Shown: positions 1 through 4,850, counted from the first letter of the stretch. The stretch is 7,429 nt of DNA from an uncultured bacterium (GCA_900314225.1 OMUM01000017.1:1-7429); one strand, 5' to 3'. Notes: generated by a model from the letters alone, not told the origin. Numbers and translations are program-made.

Positions 1-163
1 TATTAACACGAGCAATAACATTGGCAATAGTAAAAGTTTTACCAGTACCTGTTGCACCTAATAAAACTTGTTCTTTCTTATTATTATTAAGACCTTCTAC
101 CAATTCTTTAATAGCTTCTGGTTGATCACCACTTGGTGTATATTTTGATACTAATTCAAACAT
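1..163 (-). CDS. uvrB: Excinuclease ABC subunit B, N-terminal part (runs off the left edge)
   Basis: UvrB is the damage-verifying helicase-like subunit of UvrABC nucleotide excision repair; it is loaded on DNA by UvrA and recruits UvrC. Only the first 54 codons are visible. They start MFELVSKYTPSGDQPEAIKE, the characteristic UvrB N-terminus, and include an intact Walker A P-loop GATGTGKT at residues 36-43, followed by FTIANVI as in the family. The ATG at 163-161 is preceded by GGGAGG (170-175) with a 6-nt spacer, which fixes the start. A candidate promoter lies at 190-218 and the terminator of the preceding 304-aa gene at 214-241, so uvrB appears to be transcribed independently. In many Firmicutes uvrB is followed by uvrA, which would lie outside the window. 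A damaged second copy of this gene's start is present at about 1329-1380. The identification is very secure; only the extent is unknown. Confidence 0.97.
   Translation of the reverse strand, partial: MFELVSKYTPSGDQPEAIKELVEGLNNNKKEQVLLGATGTGKTFTIANVIARVN
106..141. repeat. Direct repeat, copy 1 (inside uvrB)
   Basis: This 36-bp stretch of uvrB is repeated at 1333-1368 with one mismatch (A at 125, G at 1352). The pair flanks about 1.2 kb containing the 304-aa gene, its promoter and terminator, and the uvrB promoter and ribosome binding site. Confidence 0.9.
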
Positions 164-189
164 AATAAACCTCCCTTTTAATTATTTGT

Positions 190-218
190 ATTTTATCATT
201 TTATATGCAATAAAACAA
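190..218 (-). promoter_or_regulatory. Candidate sigma-A promoter for uvrB
   Basis: On the minus strand TTGTTT (218-213) is followed after exactly 17 nt by TAAAAT (195-190), 26 nt before the uvrB start codon. The -35 box overlaps the 3' arm of the upstream terminator, a compact arrangement. The same TTGTTT-17-TAAAAT geometry recurs at 1391-1419, near the uvrB relic. The boxes match the consensus only moderately, and AT-rich DNA gives chance matches. Confidence 0.5.
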
Positions 219-241
219 GGTAATCACCAAAATACCTTGTT
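208..241 (-). terminator. Intrinsic terminator of the 304-aa gene
   Basis: On the minus strand AACAAGGTA (241-233) pairs perfectly over 9 bp with TACCTTGTT (222-214) around a 10-nt loop, followed by a short T-rich tail (TTATTG). It begins about 26 nt after the stop codon at 268 and precedes uvrB, so it separates the two transcription units. The tail is short, so termination may be partial. Confidence 0.65.
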
Positions 242-267
242 CTTACTATTATCATTTTTTTATTAAA

Positions 268-1182
268 TTATTTATTCTTCCTTAATAATTTTATTTGATT
301 TAAACCGCTATCTCCTAAAGGATTATGTTCTTTATATAATTCCAATTGATGATTATATCCATCATCGCTCACTAAGTACTCCTTTATTTCTTTTATAAAA
401 TTATCATCACTTAGTCTATTATGTAAACATTGTATATTTTTATCATTAAATAATGATAATAAATATAATCCTGTTTCGCTTTCAAAGTAACCATATTTTG
501 GATTTTTACAATATCTATTATTAAATACGCACATATTACCTTTTATAGCAATCATTATTATATCATGATAGTATTTCTTTAACATCTCATTTTCACTCGT
601 TTCATATTCACAAATAAAAGATTCTAGTGCAATTGTTCCATTTTTTAATATGGTCCAATCTACTAATGGATTAGCAATAACCCTCAAATTATAAATTAAT
701 AATTCTTTCTTTTTAGGAAGTATAGTAAACAATGGTTCAGACGAAGTACCAATACGAATATTTGGATCCTTAATCAAATTTTCTCTTACCATATCAATAT
801 ATATTTTATATAAATTATCTGAATCTATTCTAATAATATATTTTAATAATGATTCATCGTAAATATGATGTTGATTCCACAATTCTAGAATTCTATTTTC
901 TATTTCTTCAAATGAATCAATATTATATTTTTCAGCAAATATTATTAAATTATTTAAGTATCTTATCATTTCATGGTTCAAGTTATTGTCATCAATTGAA
1001 CTATGTAAGTATTTTAAAATTTCTTCCATATCTATATTTTTAAAATTATCATTTATTAATATTTTTTCAACTATAAATTGAATGTTTTCATCATCTTCTA
1101 ACGCCCAAGTAGATAAAATTGATAAATAATTCATTTTACAAAACAAGCTATAGTATTCTTCAATAATAGTTGTTAATCTCAT
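268..1182 (-). CDS. Unrecognised 304-aa cytoplasmic protein, probable cargo gene
   Basis: I do not recognise this protein. It begins MRLTTIIEEYYSLF and looks soluble: no signal peptide or membrane segment, mostly amphipathic helices rich in Ile, Leu, Asn, Asp, Glu and Lys. A more structured-looking middle and C-terminal part (about 145-270) contains IRIGTSSEPLF, ANPLVDW and GNMCVFNNRYCKNPKYGYF. Five scattered Cys show no obvious metal-binding pattern and no nuclease or NTPase motif is visible. The start at 1182 is well supported by AGGGGG (1189-1194) with a 6-nt spacer and by a promoter at 1208-1235; a terminator follows at 241-214. It is thus a complete monocistronic unit. It lies between the functional uvrB start and a broken copy of that start, so I infer it arrived as a small insertion. 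An accessory or defence role is possible, but nothing in the sequence shows it. Confidence 0.85.
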   Translation of the reverse strand: MRLTTIIEEYYSLFCKMNYLSILSTWALEDDENIQFIVEKILINDNFKNIDMEEILKYLHSSIDDNNLNHEMIRYLNNLIIFAEKYNIDSFEEIENRILELWNQHHIYDESLLKYIIRIDSDNLYKIYIDMVRENLIKDPNIRIGTSSEPLFTILPKKKELLIYNLRVIANPLVDWTILKNGTIALESFICEYETSENEMLKKYYHDIIMIAIKGNMCVFNNRYCKNPKYGYFESETGLYLLSLFNDKNIQCLHNRLSDDNFIKEIKEYLVSDDGYNHQLELYKEHNPLGDSGLNQIKLLRKNK

Positions 1183-1207
1183 ATTTTTCCCCCTACAAAT
1201 TAATAAT

Positions 1208-1235
1208 ATTATAATCTTTAAAGTTTTTGGTTCAA
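1208..1235 (-). promoter_or_regulatory. Promoter of the 304-aa gene
   Basis: On the minus strand TTGAAC (1235-1230) and a perfect TATAAT (1213-1208) are separated by 16 nt, ending 25 nt before the start codon at 1182 and upstream of the AGGGGG ribosome binding site. Position and consensus agree well, so this is among the best promoters in the window. Confidence 0.65.
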
Positions 1236-1328
1236 TTTTTAATATAAATTCATCAACATGATTTGTGCATCTGCCTTATTCTAATATTTAGTATAAAATG
1301 AAAAAAGCAAAAATAATTACTTGGAAAT

Positions 1329-1380
1329 AATCCTTTAATAGCTTCTGGTTGGTCACCACTTGGTGTATTATCACCTCAAA
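1329..1380 (-). pseudogene. uvrB: Relic of the uvrB 5' end (broken duplicate)
   Basis: Bases 1329-1368 match 102-141 inside uvrB at 38 of 40 positions, in the same orientation. On the minus strand they still encode TPSGDQPEAIK, then GL. One difference is synonymous (GAC for the Asp codon GAT) and the other changes Glu to Gly. Just upstream, 1380-1372 reads TTT GAG GTG, which resembles a UvrB start Phe-Glu-Val, but the next bases are out of register and too few. There is no ATG, and TGA occurs in the frame of the conserved block (ATT TGA GGT GAT AAT ACA). The stretch 1376-1371 could alternatively be read as an AGGTGA ribosome binding site. Downstream the frame continues into unrelated sequence. 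This is a non-functional remnant of a uvrB start, probably of a slightly diverged allele. Confidence 0.85.
1333..1368. repeat. Direct repeat, copy 2 (uvrB relic)
   Basis: This is the second copy of the 36-bp repeat at 106-141 (35 of 36 identical), offset by 1227 bp in direct orientation. Because the single difference is synonymous in the uvrB frame, the copies probably diverged while both were coding, or came from two strains. Confidence 0.9.
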
Positions 1381-1390
1381 TACTGTCAGT

Positions 1391-1419
1391 ATTTTAACAC
1401 TATTCTTCTATAAAAACAA
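1391..1419 (-). promoter_or_regulatory. Possible orphan promoter beside the uvrB relic
   Basis: TTGTTT (1419-1414), 17 nt, then TAAAAT (1396-1391) on the minus strand: the same boxes and spacer as the uvrB promoter at 190-218, and likewise overlapping the 3' arm of a terminator. It would now fire into the broken uvrB start. It may be the remains of the ancestral uvrB promoter, or a chance match. Confidence 0.35.
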
Positions 1420-1440
1420 GGAAGTCATATTTGCTCCCTT
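1411..1440 (-). terminator. Intrinsic terminator of the peptide deformylase gene
   Basis: On the minus strand AAGGGAG (1440-1434) pairs with CTTCCTT (1424-1418), with one G-U pair and a 9-nt loop, followed by GTTTTTA. It starts 35 nt after the stop codon at 1476. The G-U pair works only in the minus-strand RNA (it is A-C in the plus-strand RNA), which supports this direction. Confidence 0.6.
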
Positions 1441-1475
1441 TCATATTTACTTTTGATATATTTGATTTTTCAATT

Positions 1476-2117
1476 TTAATTTTTCCCATTCTGTCTTTCA
1501 TAGATTTTAGTCTTTGCTTTAGTATTAACGTTGTCTTGATTAAATTCCATATCTTTTGAAATTATTTCTTTAGGAAATTGATTTCTTATTTGAATTCTCT
1601 TTTCTAAATCAGCATCATATATTAAATCTTCAGCTTTATCAATAAACTCTATACCATCTAAATGATCAATTTCATGGCAGAAAACTATAGCCTCAAAATC
1701 CTCTGCACATCTATGTAGATGATTACCATTTATATCTTGATAATCAAGTTCAATATAGTATGGTCTAGCAACTTTACCTATCATATCACCTGTGCTCATA
1801 CATGCTTCATAATAATATTGTAGACCCTTCATAAGTGTGATTTTAGGATTAAAATATGGCATAACCTCATAATCATCATGAAATTGGTCTAATTCTTCTT
1901 TATTTTTAACCTTTTTTTCTACAGCACTTATCATTAAAATAAGTCTTTTATTTATTCCAAATTGAGGTGCTGCTGCAGCGAATGCATAGTGACCTAGACT
2001 TGCTTCCATTATTTGATTAATTAAATCTTGATAAAATTTTTTATTTTCAAAATCAACTACTTCTTCACAAGATAATTTTAACTTCGGATCATCATTTTTA
2101 ATTAATTCTAGTTTCAT
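1476..2117 (-). CDS. Divergent peptide deformylase family protein
   Basis: Peptide deformylase (Fe2+/Zn2+ metallohydrolase) removes the N-formyl group from nascent proteins. The 213-aa product starts MKLELIKNDDPKLK. An upstream in-frame ATG at 2141 is unlikely to be used, because AGGAGG (2124-2129) lies 6 nt before the ATG at 2117. The third family motif is intact as HEIDHLDG (H148, E149, H152), as is the metal Cys in the second motif (C106 in EACMS). The catalytic Gln of the first motif is present (Q52). However, first-motif GxGxAAxQ reads AFAAAAPQ, with both Gly replaced by Ala, the EGCxS Gly is Ala, and the Gln usually before HExxH is Cys147. A Lys/Asn-rich C-terminal tail follows about residue 180. 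All ligands remain, so activity is plausible, but it may be a second, specialised deformylase rather than the housekeeping def. It has its own terminator and probably its own promoter. Confidence 0.9.
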   Translation of the reverse strand: MKLELIKNDDPKLKLSCEEVVDFENKKFYQDLINQIMEASLGHYAFAAAAPQFGINKRLILMISAVEKKVKNKEELDQFHDDYEVMPYFNPKITLMKGLQYYYEACMSTGDMIGKVARPYYIELDYQDINGNHLHRCAEDFEAIVFCHEIDHLDGIEFIDKAEDLIYDADLEKRIQIRNQFPKEIISKDMEFNQDNVNTKAKTKIYERQNGKN

Positions 2118-2145
2118 ATATATCCTCCTATACAATATCATATAA

Positions 2146-2185
2146 ATTATATCTGTATTATATAATGTTCAATTAATAATTTCTA
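2146..2185 (-). promoter_or_regulatory. Candidate promoter region of the deformylase gene
   Basis: Two TATAAT boxes occur on the minus strand upstream of the start codon at 2117. One, at 2151-2146, has TTGAAC (2172-2167) 15 nt upstream. The other, at 2162-2157, has a weak TAGAAA (2185-2180) 17 nt upstream. One or both may be used; the sequence cannot decide between them. Confidence 0.45.
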
Positions 2186-2236
2186 GTTATTTTTGCTTTA
2201 TCTAATATAAATTTCTATCATAAGTTTATTAAATAA

Positions 2237-2281
2237 ATCAAAATACCCTCTAATAAGAATCCTAACACTTATCTGAGAGTA
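2237..2281 (-). terminator. Intrinsic terminator of the 379-aa gene
   Basis: On the minus strand TACTCTCAGATAAG (2281-2268) folds onto CTTATTAGAGGGTA (2257-2244). The long stem has one A-A mismatch, two G-U pairs and a 10-nt loop, followed by TTTTGATTTATT. It begins 37 nt past the stop codon at 2318 and ends before the deformylase promoter. Confidence 0.7.
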
Positions 2282-2317
2282 AAACAAGAAGTCTATATTA
2301 ATTTCACTTTACAACAA

Positions 2318-3457
2318 TTACTTTTTTAACACTTTTTTAATACTTGAAAATTCATTAGGATATTCCATTATACGTCGATTATACTTATCAAGTATAATAG
2401 GTGGTATAAATTCTACATTCCATCCATTTTTTATATATTCTTCGAATTCGGTTTCATAATTTACACAACTGGTTGTGATAGTCTTTTCTCGCATAGATTC
2501 TATTTTATGAAATCCACAACATCTAACTAATACATCTCTAATATCATCTTTAGTCCAAGCAACTAACTTATCAATTTCATTTTGAGGTTTTTCTGTAAAG
2601 ATACATAAGTCTTCAAAAAATCTATAAAAGCAAGCTTGTGCATTTACTATTCCAAGAATTAAATCAACAATATGTTTTTCTCTAGCTATTGGTACACCAT
2701 TAATTTCTTCTAGATAAACAGGCTGACTGATATAATTTAAAAATCTTTTAAATTGTCCTGCTGTTATATAGCCTTTTTCTTTTATTTGTCTTGATAACTC
2801 TAAATATCCATTAGATGTTCCATTATTTTCATATAGATTTCCTTCCTTTACAAAGTTTTTTATCCTATTAAAATTAAAAGTTACATCTCTACCTGCATGT
2901 CCATACCCATCTTTCTGTTTACCGCAATTATATAAATAACCGTTAGGTGTTATATACCATGCATCAGGTTGATATATATTATCTTCTTTATTTGAATCAT
3001 ATATTATTGTATTTATATTTTTTAACTCTCTAATAGCTACTTTGATTCTTTCATTAACTGATGTAAAATAATCTTTATTTTTAGGAAATATATCTTCATA
3101 TAAATATGATAATTTTTCAATTAAATATAAATAGTTTTCTAGATCTATGGATGTAAAATTTATTTTTCTGTAATTTTCTAATACATAACTAAAATCTTCA
3201 TTTATATCCTCAAACTCTCTATAAATAAAACATTTCTCTTCCCAATCAAGTGTACTATTAGAAAAAAATTTATCAATATCATTGTTTTTATAAATATCTA
3301 TTAAAAATTCACTATTTTCAAATAAATCATGATACTTTTCAATGAAATGAAGTGATACTTTATAATCAAACACTCTACTTTTTCCTTCAGTTTGAATATC
3401 AACTAATGGTAAATAATAGTCAGATCTATTTTCTAATTCTTTATAGTATTTAATCAT
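2318..3457 (-). CDS. Unrecognised 379-aa soluble protein
   Basis: I cannot assign this protein to a family. It begins MIKYYKELENRSDYYLPL and has no signal peptide or transmembrane segment. The first 150 residues are acidic and mainly helical. A central stretch at about 164-191 (PDAWYITPNGYLYNCGKQ, then a GYGHAGRD segment) is rich in Gly, Tyr and polar residues and looks like a conserved turn-rich core. The C-terminal part has a DDIRDVLVRCCGFHKIE segment (304-320, vicinal C313/C314), TITTSC (326-331) and GWNVEFIPPIILDKYNRR (345-362). There are seven Cys in total. The start is supported by AAGGGGG (3466-3472) with an 8-nt spacer to the ATG at 3457. It is monocistronic: a terminator follows at 2281-2244 and upstream is a non-coding stretch with a weak promoter. 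Codon use and AT content resemble the neighbours. The function is unknown. Confidence 0.85.
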   Translation of the reverse strand: MIKYYKELENRSDYYLPLVDIQTEGKSRVFDYKVSLHFIEKYHDLFENSEFLIDIYKNNDIDKFFSNSTLDWEEKCFIYREFEDINEDFSYVLENYRKINFTSIDLENYLYLIEKLSYLYEDIFPKNKDYFTSVNERIKVAIRELKNINTIIYDSNKEDNIYQPDAWYITPNGYLYNCGKQKDGYGHAGRDVTFNFNRIKNFVKEGNLYENNGTSNGYLELSRQIKEKGYITAGQFKRFLNYISQPVYLEEINGVPIAREKHIVDLILGIVNAQACFYRFFEDLCIFTEKPQNEIDKLVAWTKDDIRDVLVRCCGFHKIESMREKTITTSCVNYETEFEEYIKNGWNVEFIPPIILDKYNRRIMEYPNEFSSIKKVLKK

Positions 3458-3543
3458 ATAACATACCCCCTTTCAAAGTATAATTCTAGTATCATATTTT
3501 TTAGTTTATATTTCTACATTTAAGTTTTAATGAATTGTATTTT

Positions 3544-3573
3544 ATTCTAACATCTATCATTTAAAAAATGTAA
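3544..3573 (-). promoter_or_regulatory. Weak candidate promoter of the 379-aa gene
   Basis: TTACAT (3573-3568), 18 nt, then TAGAAT (3549-3544) on the minus strand, about 86 nt before the start codon at 3457. The boxes match partially and the spacer is slightly long. Nothing better is visible, though the AT-richness makes this uncertain. Confidence 0.3.
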
Positions 3574-3586
3574 TATAAAAAGAGAA

Positions 3587-3615
3587 AATATTTAATGAAG
3601 TTTTTATTAAATATT
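3587..3615. repeat. AT-only inverted repeat, possible weak terminator
   Basis: AATATTTAAT (3587-3596) and ATTAAATATT (3606-3615) form a perfect 10-bp inverted repeat around a 9-nt loop. In the minus-strand RNA it is followed by TTCTCTTTTTA, so it may end transcription from the DUF11-like gene, which has no other terminator. With no G-C pairs the stem is weak. Confidence 0.4.
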
Positions 3616-3620
3616 AGAAT
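3592..3620 (+). promoter_or_regulatory. Weak candidate promoter for the small plus-strand ORF
   Basis: TTAATG (3592-3597), 17 nt, then TAGAAT (3615-3620), which would place transcription start upstream of the 3626-3678 inverted repeat. The boxes overlap the AT-only inverted repeat, so the match may be fortuitous. Confidence 0.25.
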
Positions 3621-3625
3621 ATTTT

Positions 3626-3678
3626 TTATGTAGGAGTAATACTACTTTTTAATAACTTAATCGTATAAACCTACATAA
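3626..3678. repeat. 9-bp inverted repeat in the leader of the plus-strand small ORF
   Basis: TTATGTAGG (3626-3634) is perfectly complementary to CCTACATAA (3670-3678) across a 35-nt loop, which contains a nested 4-bp hairpin AGTA-ATAC-TACT (3635-3646). Neither strand has a terminator-like T-tract next to it. On the plus strand its 3' arm ends 10 nt before the AAAGGAG ribosome binding site at 3689, so it could form a structured 5' leader or an operator. Confidence 0.5.
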
Positions 3679-3696
3679 TATATAAAAGAAAGGAGA

Positions 3697-3708
3697 ATTC
3701 ATATGAAT
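3697..3708. promoter_or_regulatory. Perfect 12-bp palindrome over the small ORF start codon
   Basis: ATTCATATGAAT (3697-3708) is fully self-complementary and covers the ATG at 3703 plus the spacer after the ribosome binding site. It could be a binding site for a dimeric regulator, or a chance match. Confidence 0.3.
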
Positions 3709-3783
3709 AGTCATAACTTTGATGATAACTGTGTATTGTCTTTCCACTTTCACAAATTAATTCTGAGCGACTTTGTAAAATAA
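3703..3783 (+). CDS. Candidate 26-aa small protein or leader peptide
   Basis: This is the only plausible plus-strand gene in the window. The ATG at 3703 follows AAAGGAG (3689-3695) with a 7-nt spacer, an almost ideal ribosome binding site. The 26-codon frame begins MNSHNFDDNC, contains SFHFHK and ends LILSDFVK, with a TAA stop at 3781. The product is not hydrophobic enough for a typical type I toxin. One Cys and three His might suggest metal binding, but that is speculation. Upstream there is a possible promoter (TTAATG-17-TAGAAT, 3592-3620) and a structured leader (3626-3678). It ends 8 bp before the end of the convergent DUF11-like gene and no terminator lies between them, so its transcript would run antisense into that gene. 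It could also be the severed start of a larger gene. I do not recognise the peptide. Confidence 0.45.
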   Translation: MNSHNFDDNCVLSFHFHKLILSDFVK

Positions 3784-3791
3784 AATAATTA

Positions 3792-4181
3792 TTAGTCTTT
3801 CTTTTTAACAGAAAACGTAAAAGTAGAGTTTGATGAGGGGGTTACATCATCTAGGTTAACTGTTAATGTATGTGTTGCCTCATTATAATTATATTGATCT
3901 TGGGTAGCAATAACACCATTTATTTCTACACTTCCATCGATAAAATCAACTAAAGTTGTATCAATAACATCAGTAACTATAGGTTTTACATAGATTTTAT
4001 CTGTTTGATTATCAATAGTAATTGTATATTCTAAATTTCCACCACCCCAATTAGTCTTATCTGCTTCCTTATGAAGGCTCAATCCTTCAATAATATTAAC
4101 TACGGAAGTATTTGAAGTAAGAGTTGTTGGAATGTTATTATAATTACCAACTGCTGTTACTATATTATTTAATTCGTTCAT
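3792..4181 (-). CDS. Small free-standing DUF11-like domain protein
   Basis: The 129-aa product consists almost entirely of one DUF11-type beta-sandwich domain, a fold usually found as repeats in large bacterial surface proteins. An N-terminal strip rich in Asn and Thr (1-35, MNELNNIVTAVGNYNNIP) is followed by the typical features: LSLHKEADKTNW (35-46), LEYTITIDNQT (50-60), VTDVIDTTLVDFIDGSVEING (69-89), NYNEATHTLTVNLDDVTPSS (98-117) and a closing FTFSVKKKD strand. There is no signal peptide, sortase motif or membrane segment, which is odd for a surface-type domain. I chose the ATG at 4181 over a GTG two codons upstream because AGGAAGG (4187-4193) lies 5 nt before the ATG and overlaps the GTG. 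The gene follows a terminator and has a weak promoter of its own (TTAATA-17-TAGAAT, 4228-4200). Family assignment is fairly sure; role and location are unknown. Confidence 0.85.
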   Translation of the reverse strand: MNELNNIVTAVGNYNNIPTTLTSNTSVVNIIEGLSLHKEADKTNWGGGNLEYTITIDNQTDKIYVKPIVTDVIDTTLVDFIDGSVEINGVIATQDQYNYNEATHTLTVNLDDVTPSSNSTFTFSVKKKD

Positions 4182-4199
4182 AGTCACCTTCCTACAATA

Positions 4200-4228
4200 A
4201 TTCTATGAGTTTAATATACAAATATTAA
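4200..4228 (-). promoter_or_regulatory. Weak candidate promoter of the DUF11-like gene
   Basis: TTAATA (4228-4223), 17 nt, then TAGAAT (4205-4200) on the minus strand, lying between the HAD gene terminator and the ribosome binding site at 4187-4193. The fit is moderate in an AT-rich context. Confidence 0.3.
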
Positions 4229-4236
4229 TTTGAAAG

Positions 4237-4274
4237 AAAAAAAGTTATCATTTCTAATAAATGGTAACTTTTTT
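4237..4274. terminator. Bidirectional intrinsic terminator after the HAD gene
   Basis: GTTATCATTT (4244-4253), loop CTAAT, and AAATGGTAAC (4259-4268) are flanked by an A7 tract (4237-4243) and a T6 tract (4269-4274), so either strand gives a hairpin followed by U residues. It starts just 8 nt beyond the stop codon of the HAD gene at 4282. In the minus-strand RNA one pair is an A-C mismatch; in the plus-strand RNA the same position is a G-U pair. Confidence 0.8.
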
Positions 4275-4281
4275 AAATAGG

Positions 4282-4827
4282 CTATTTTTTAACTAAATAT
4301 GTCTTTTTAGAAATTTCCATTAATGGTTTATCATTATAAGAATCAGTATAAAATTCTTCAACTACAGCATTAGGATATCTTTCTTTAAAGGCTTTAACTT
4401 TATTTTCTCTAAAACATAAAAATTCTAGCTTTCCAGTTTCTATACACATTTCACTACAAATAATATTTTTCGTATTTAATTTGTCTTTTATGCCATCAAT
4501 AAGTATACTTGGAGATGCAGTTATAATAACATCGTCTTCTCTTAATTGTTCTAAATAATCTAACTTTAAGTTTTTAGCATGTGTTTTCCAAAATTTTTCA
4601 ATTAAACTTTCCGCATTATCTTTATTATCTATAATTACTTTCGACATTCTACTAGCAAGCTCACATAACTTATCAATTGATAAAAATCCTAATTCATACA
4701 TAAGTGTTGTATATACAACTATAGGTGCATATTTAACTAGTGATTTCTTTTCTTTAACACAAAAAAGAAAAAAGTCAAAAACACTTTCTCCATCATAAAT
4801 TGTATTATCAAAATCAAAAACGCGCAT
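4282..4827 (-). CDS. HAD superfamily subfamily IB phosphatase-like hydrolase
   Basis: Predicted cytoplasmic phosphatase with an aspartyl-phosphate intermediate. The 181-aa protein starts MRVFDFDNTIYDGES and shows the HAD motifs in order: DxDxT at D5-F-D7-N-T9, motif II ITASPS with T103, a motif III Lys near 143 (ENKVKAFKERYP), and motif IV as TDSYNDKPLME with D162 and D166. The helical cap after motif I (about 15-95) is typical of the IB group (phosphoserine phosphatase/SerB-like and related enzymes). The natural substrate cannot be inferred. The ATG at 4827 is preferred over an in-frame ATG 7 codons upstream because GGTGG (4832-4836) lies 4 nt before it, while the upstream ATG has no ribosome binding site. 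A candidate promoter at 4851-4879 overlaps the end of the preceding gene, so the two may be co-transcribed with an internal promoter. A strong terminator follows. Confidence 0.92.
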   Translation of the reverse strand: MRVFDFDNTIYDGESVFDFFLFCVKEKKSLVKYAPIVVYTTLMYELGFLSIDKLCELASRMSKVIIDNKDNAESLIEKFWKTHAKNLKLDYLEQLREDDVIITASPSILIDGIKDKLNTKNIICSEMCIETGKLEFLCFRENKVKAFKERYPNAVVEEFYTDSYNDKPLMEISKKTYLVKK

Positions 4828-4850
4828 ATTACCACCATAACTTTTCATTT

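Larger units (their letters stand above)
3458..3702. other. Intergenic region between the 379-aa gene and the small ORF
   Basis: This stretch, part of the roughly 330-bp gap without a large gene, is extremely AT-rich. It holds the GGGGG ribosome binding site of the 379-aa gene, a weak minus-strand promoter (3544-3573), an AT-only inverted repeat (3587-3615), a second inverted repeat (3626-3678) and the ribosome binding site of the plus-strand small ORF. I see no tRNA or recognisable riboswitch. Confidence 0.6.

Noticed and set aside
849..1043. 64-codon open frame on the plus strand
   Set aside because: It lies entirely opposite the 304-aa gene, has no convincing ribosome binding site, and its Tyr/Phe/Ile/Leu-rich product is typical of a shadow of AT-rich antisense DNA.
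1298..1330. 10-codon plus-strand ORF starting MKKAKIITWK
   Set aside because: It has no ribosome binding site and no other support; short A-rich frames are expected by chance here.
2118..2141. Upstream in-frame ATG extending the deformylase by 8 codons
   Set aside because: AGGAGG at 2124-2129 would lie inside that extension and points to the ATG at 2117; family members also begin near this point.
4182..4187. GTG start for the DUF11-like gene
   Set aside because: The GTG overlaps the AGGAAGG ribosome binding site; the ATG at 4181 has correct spacing.
4828..4848. Upstream in-frame ATG extending the HAD protein by 7 codons
   Set aside because: It has no ribosome binding site, whereas GGTGG precedes the ATG at 4827, which places motif I directly after the start as usual in the family.
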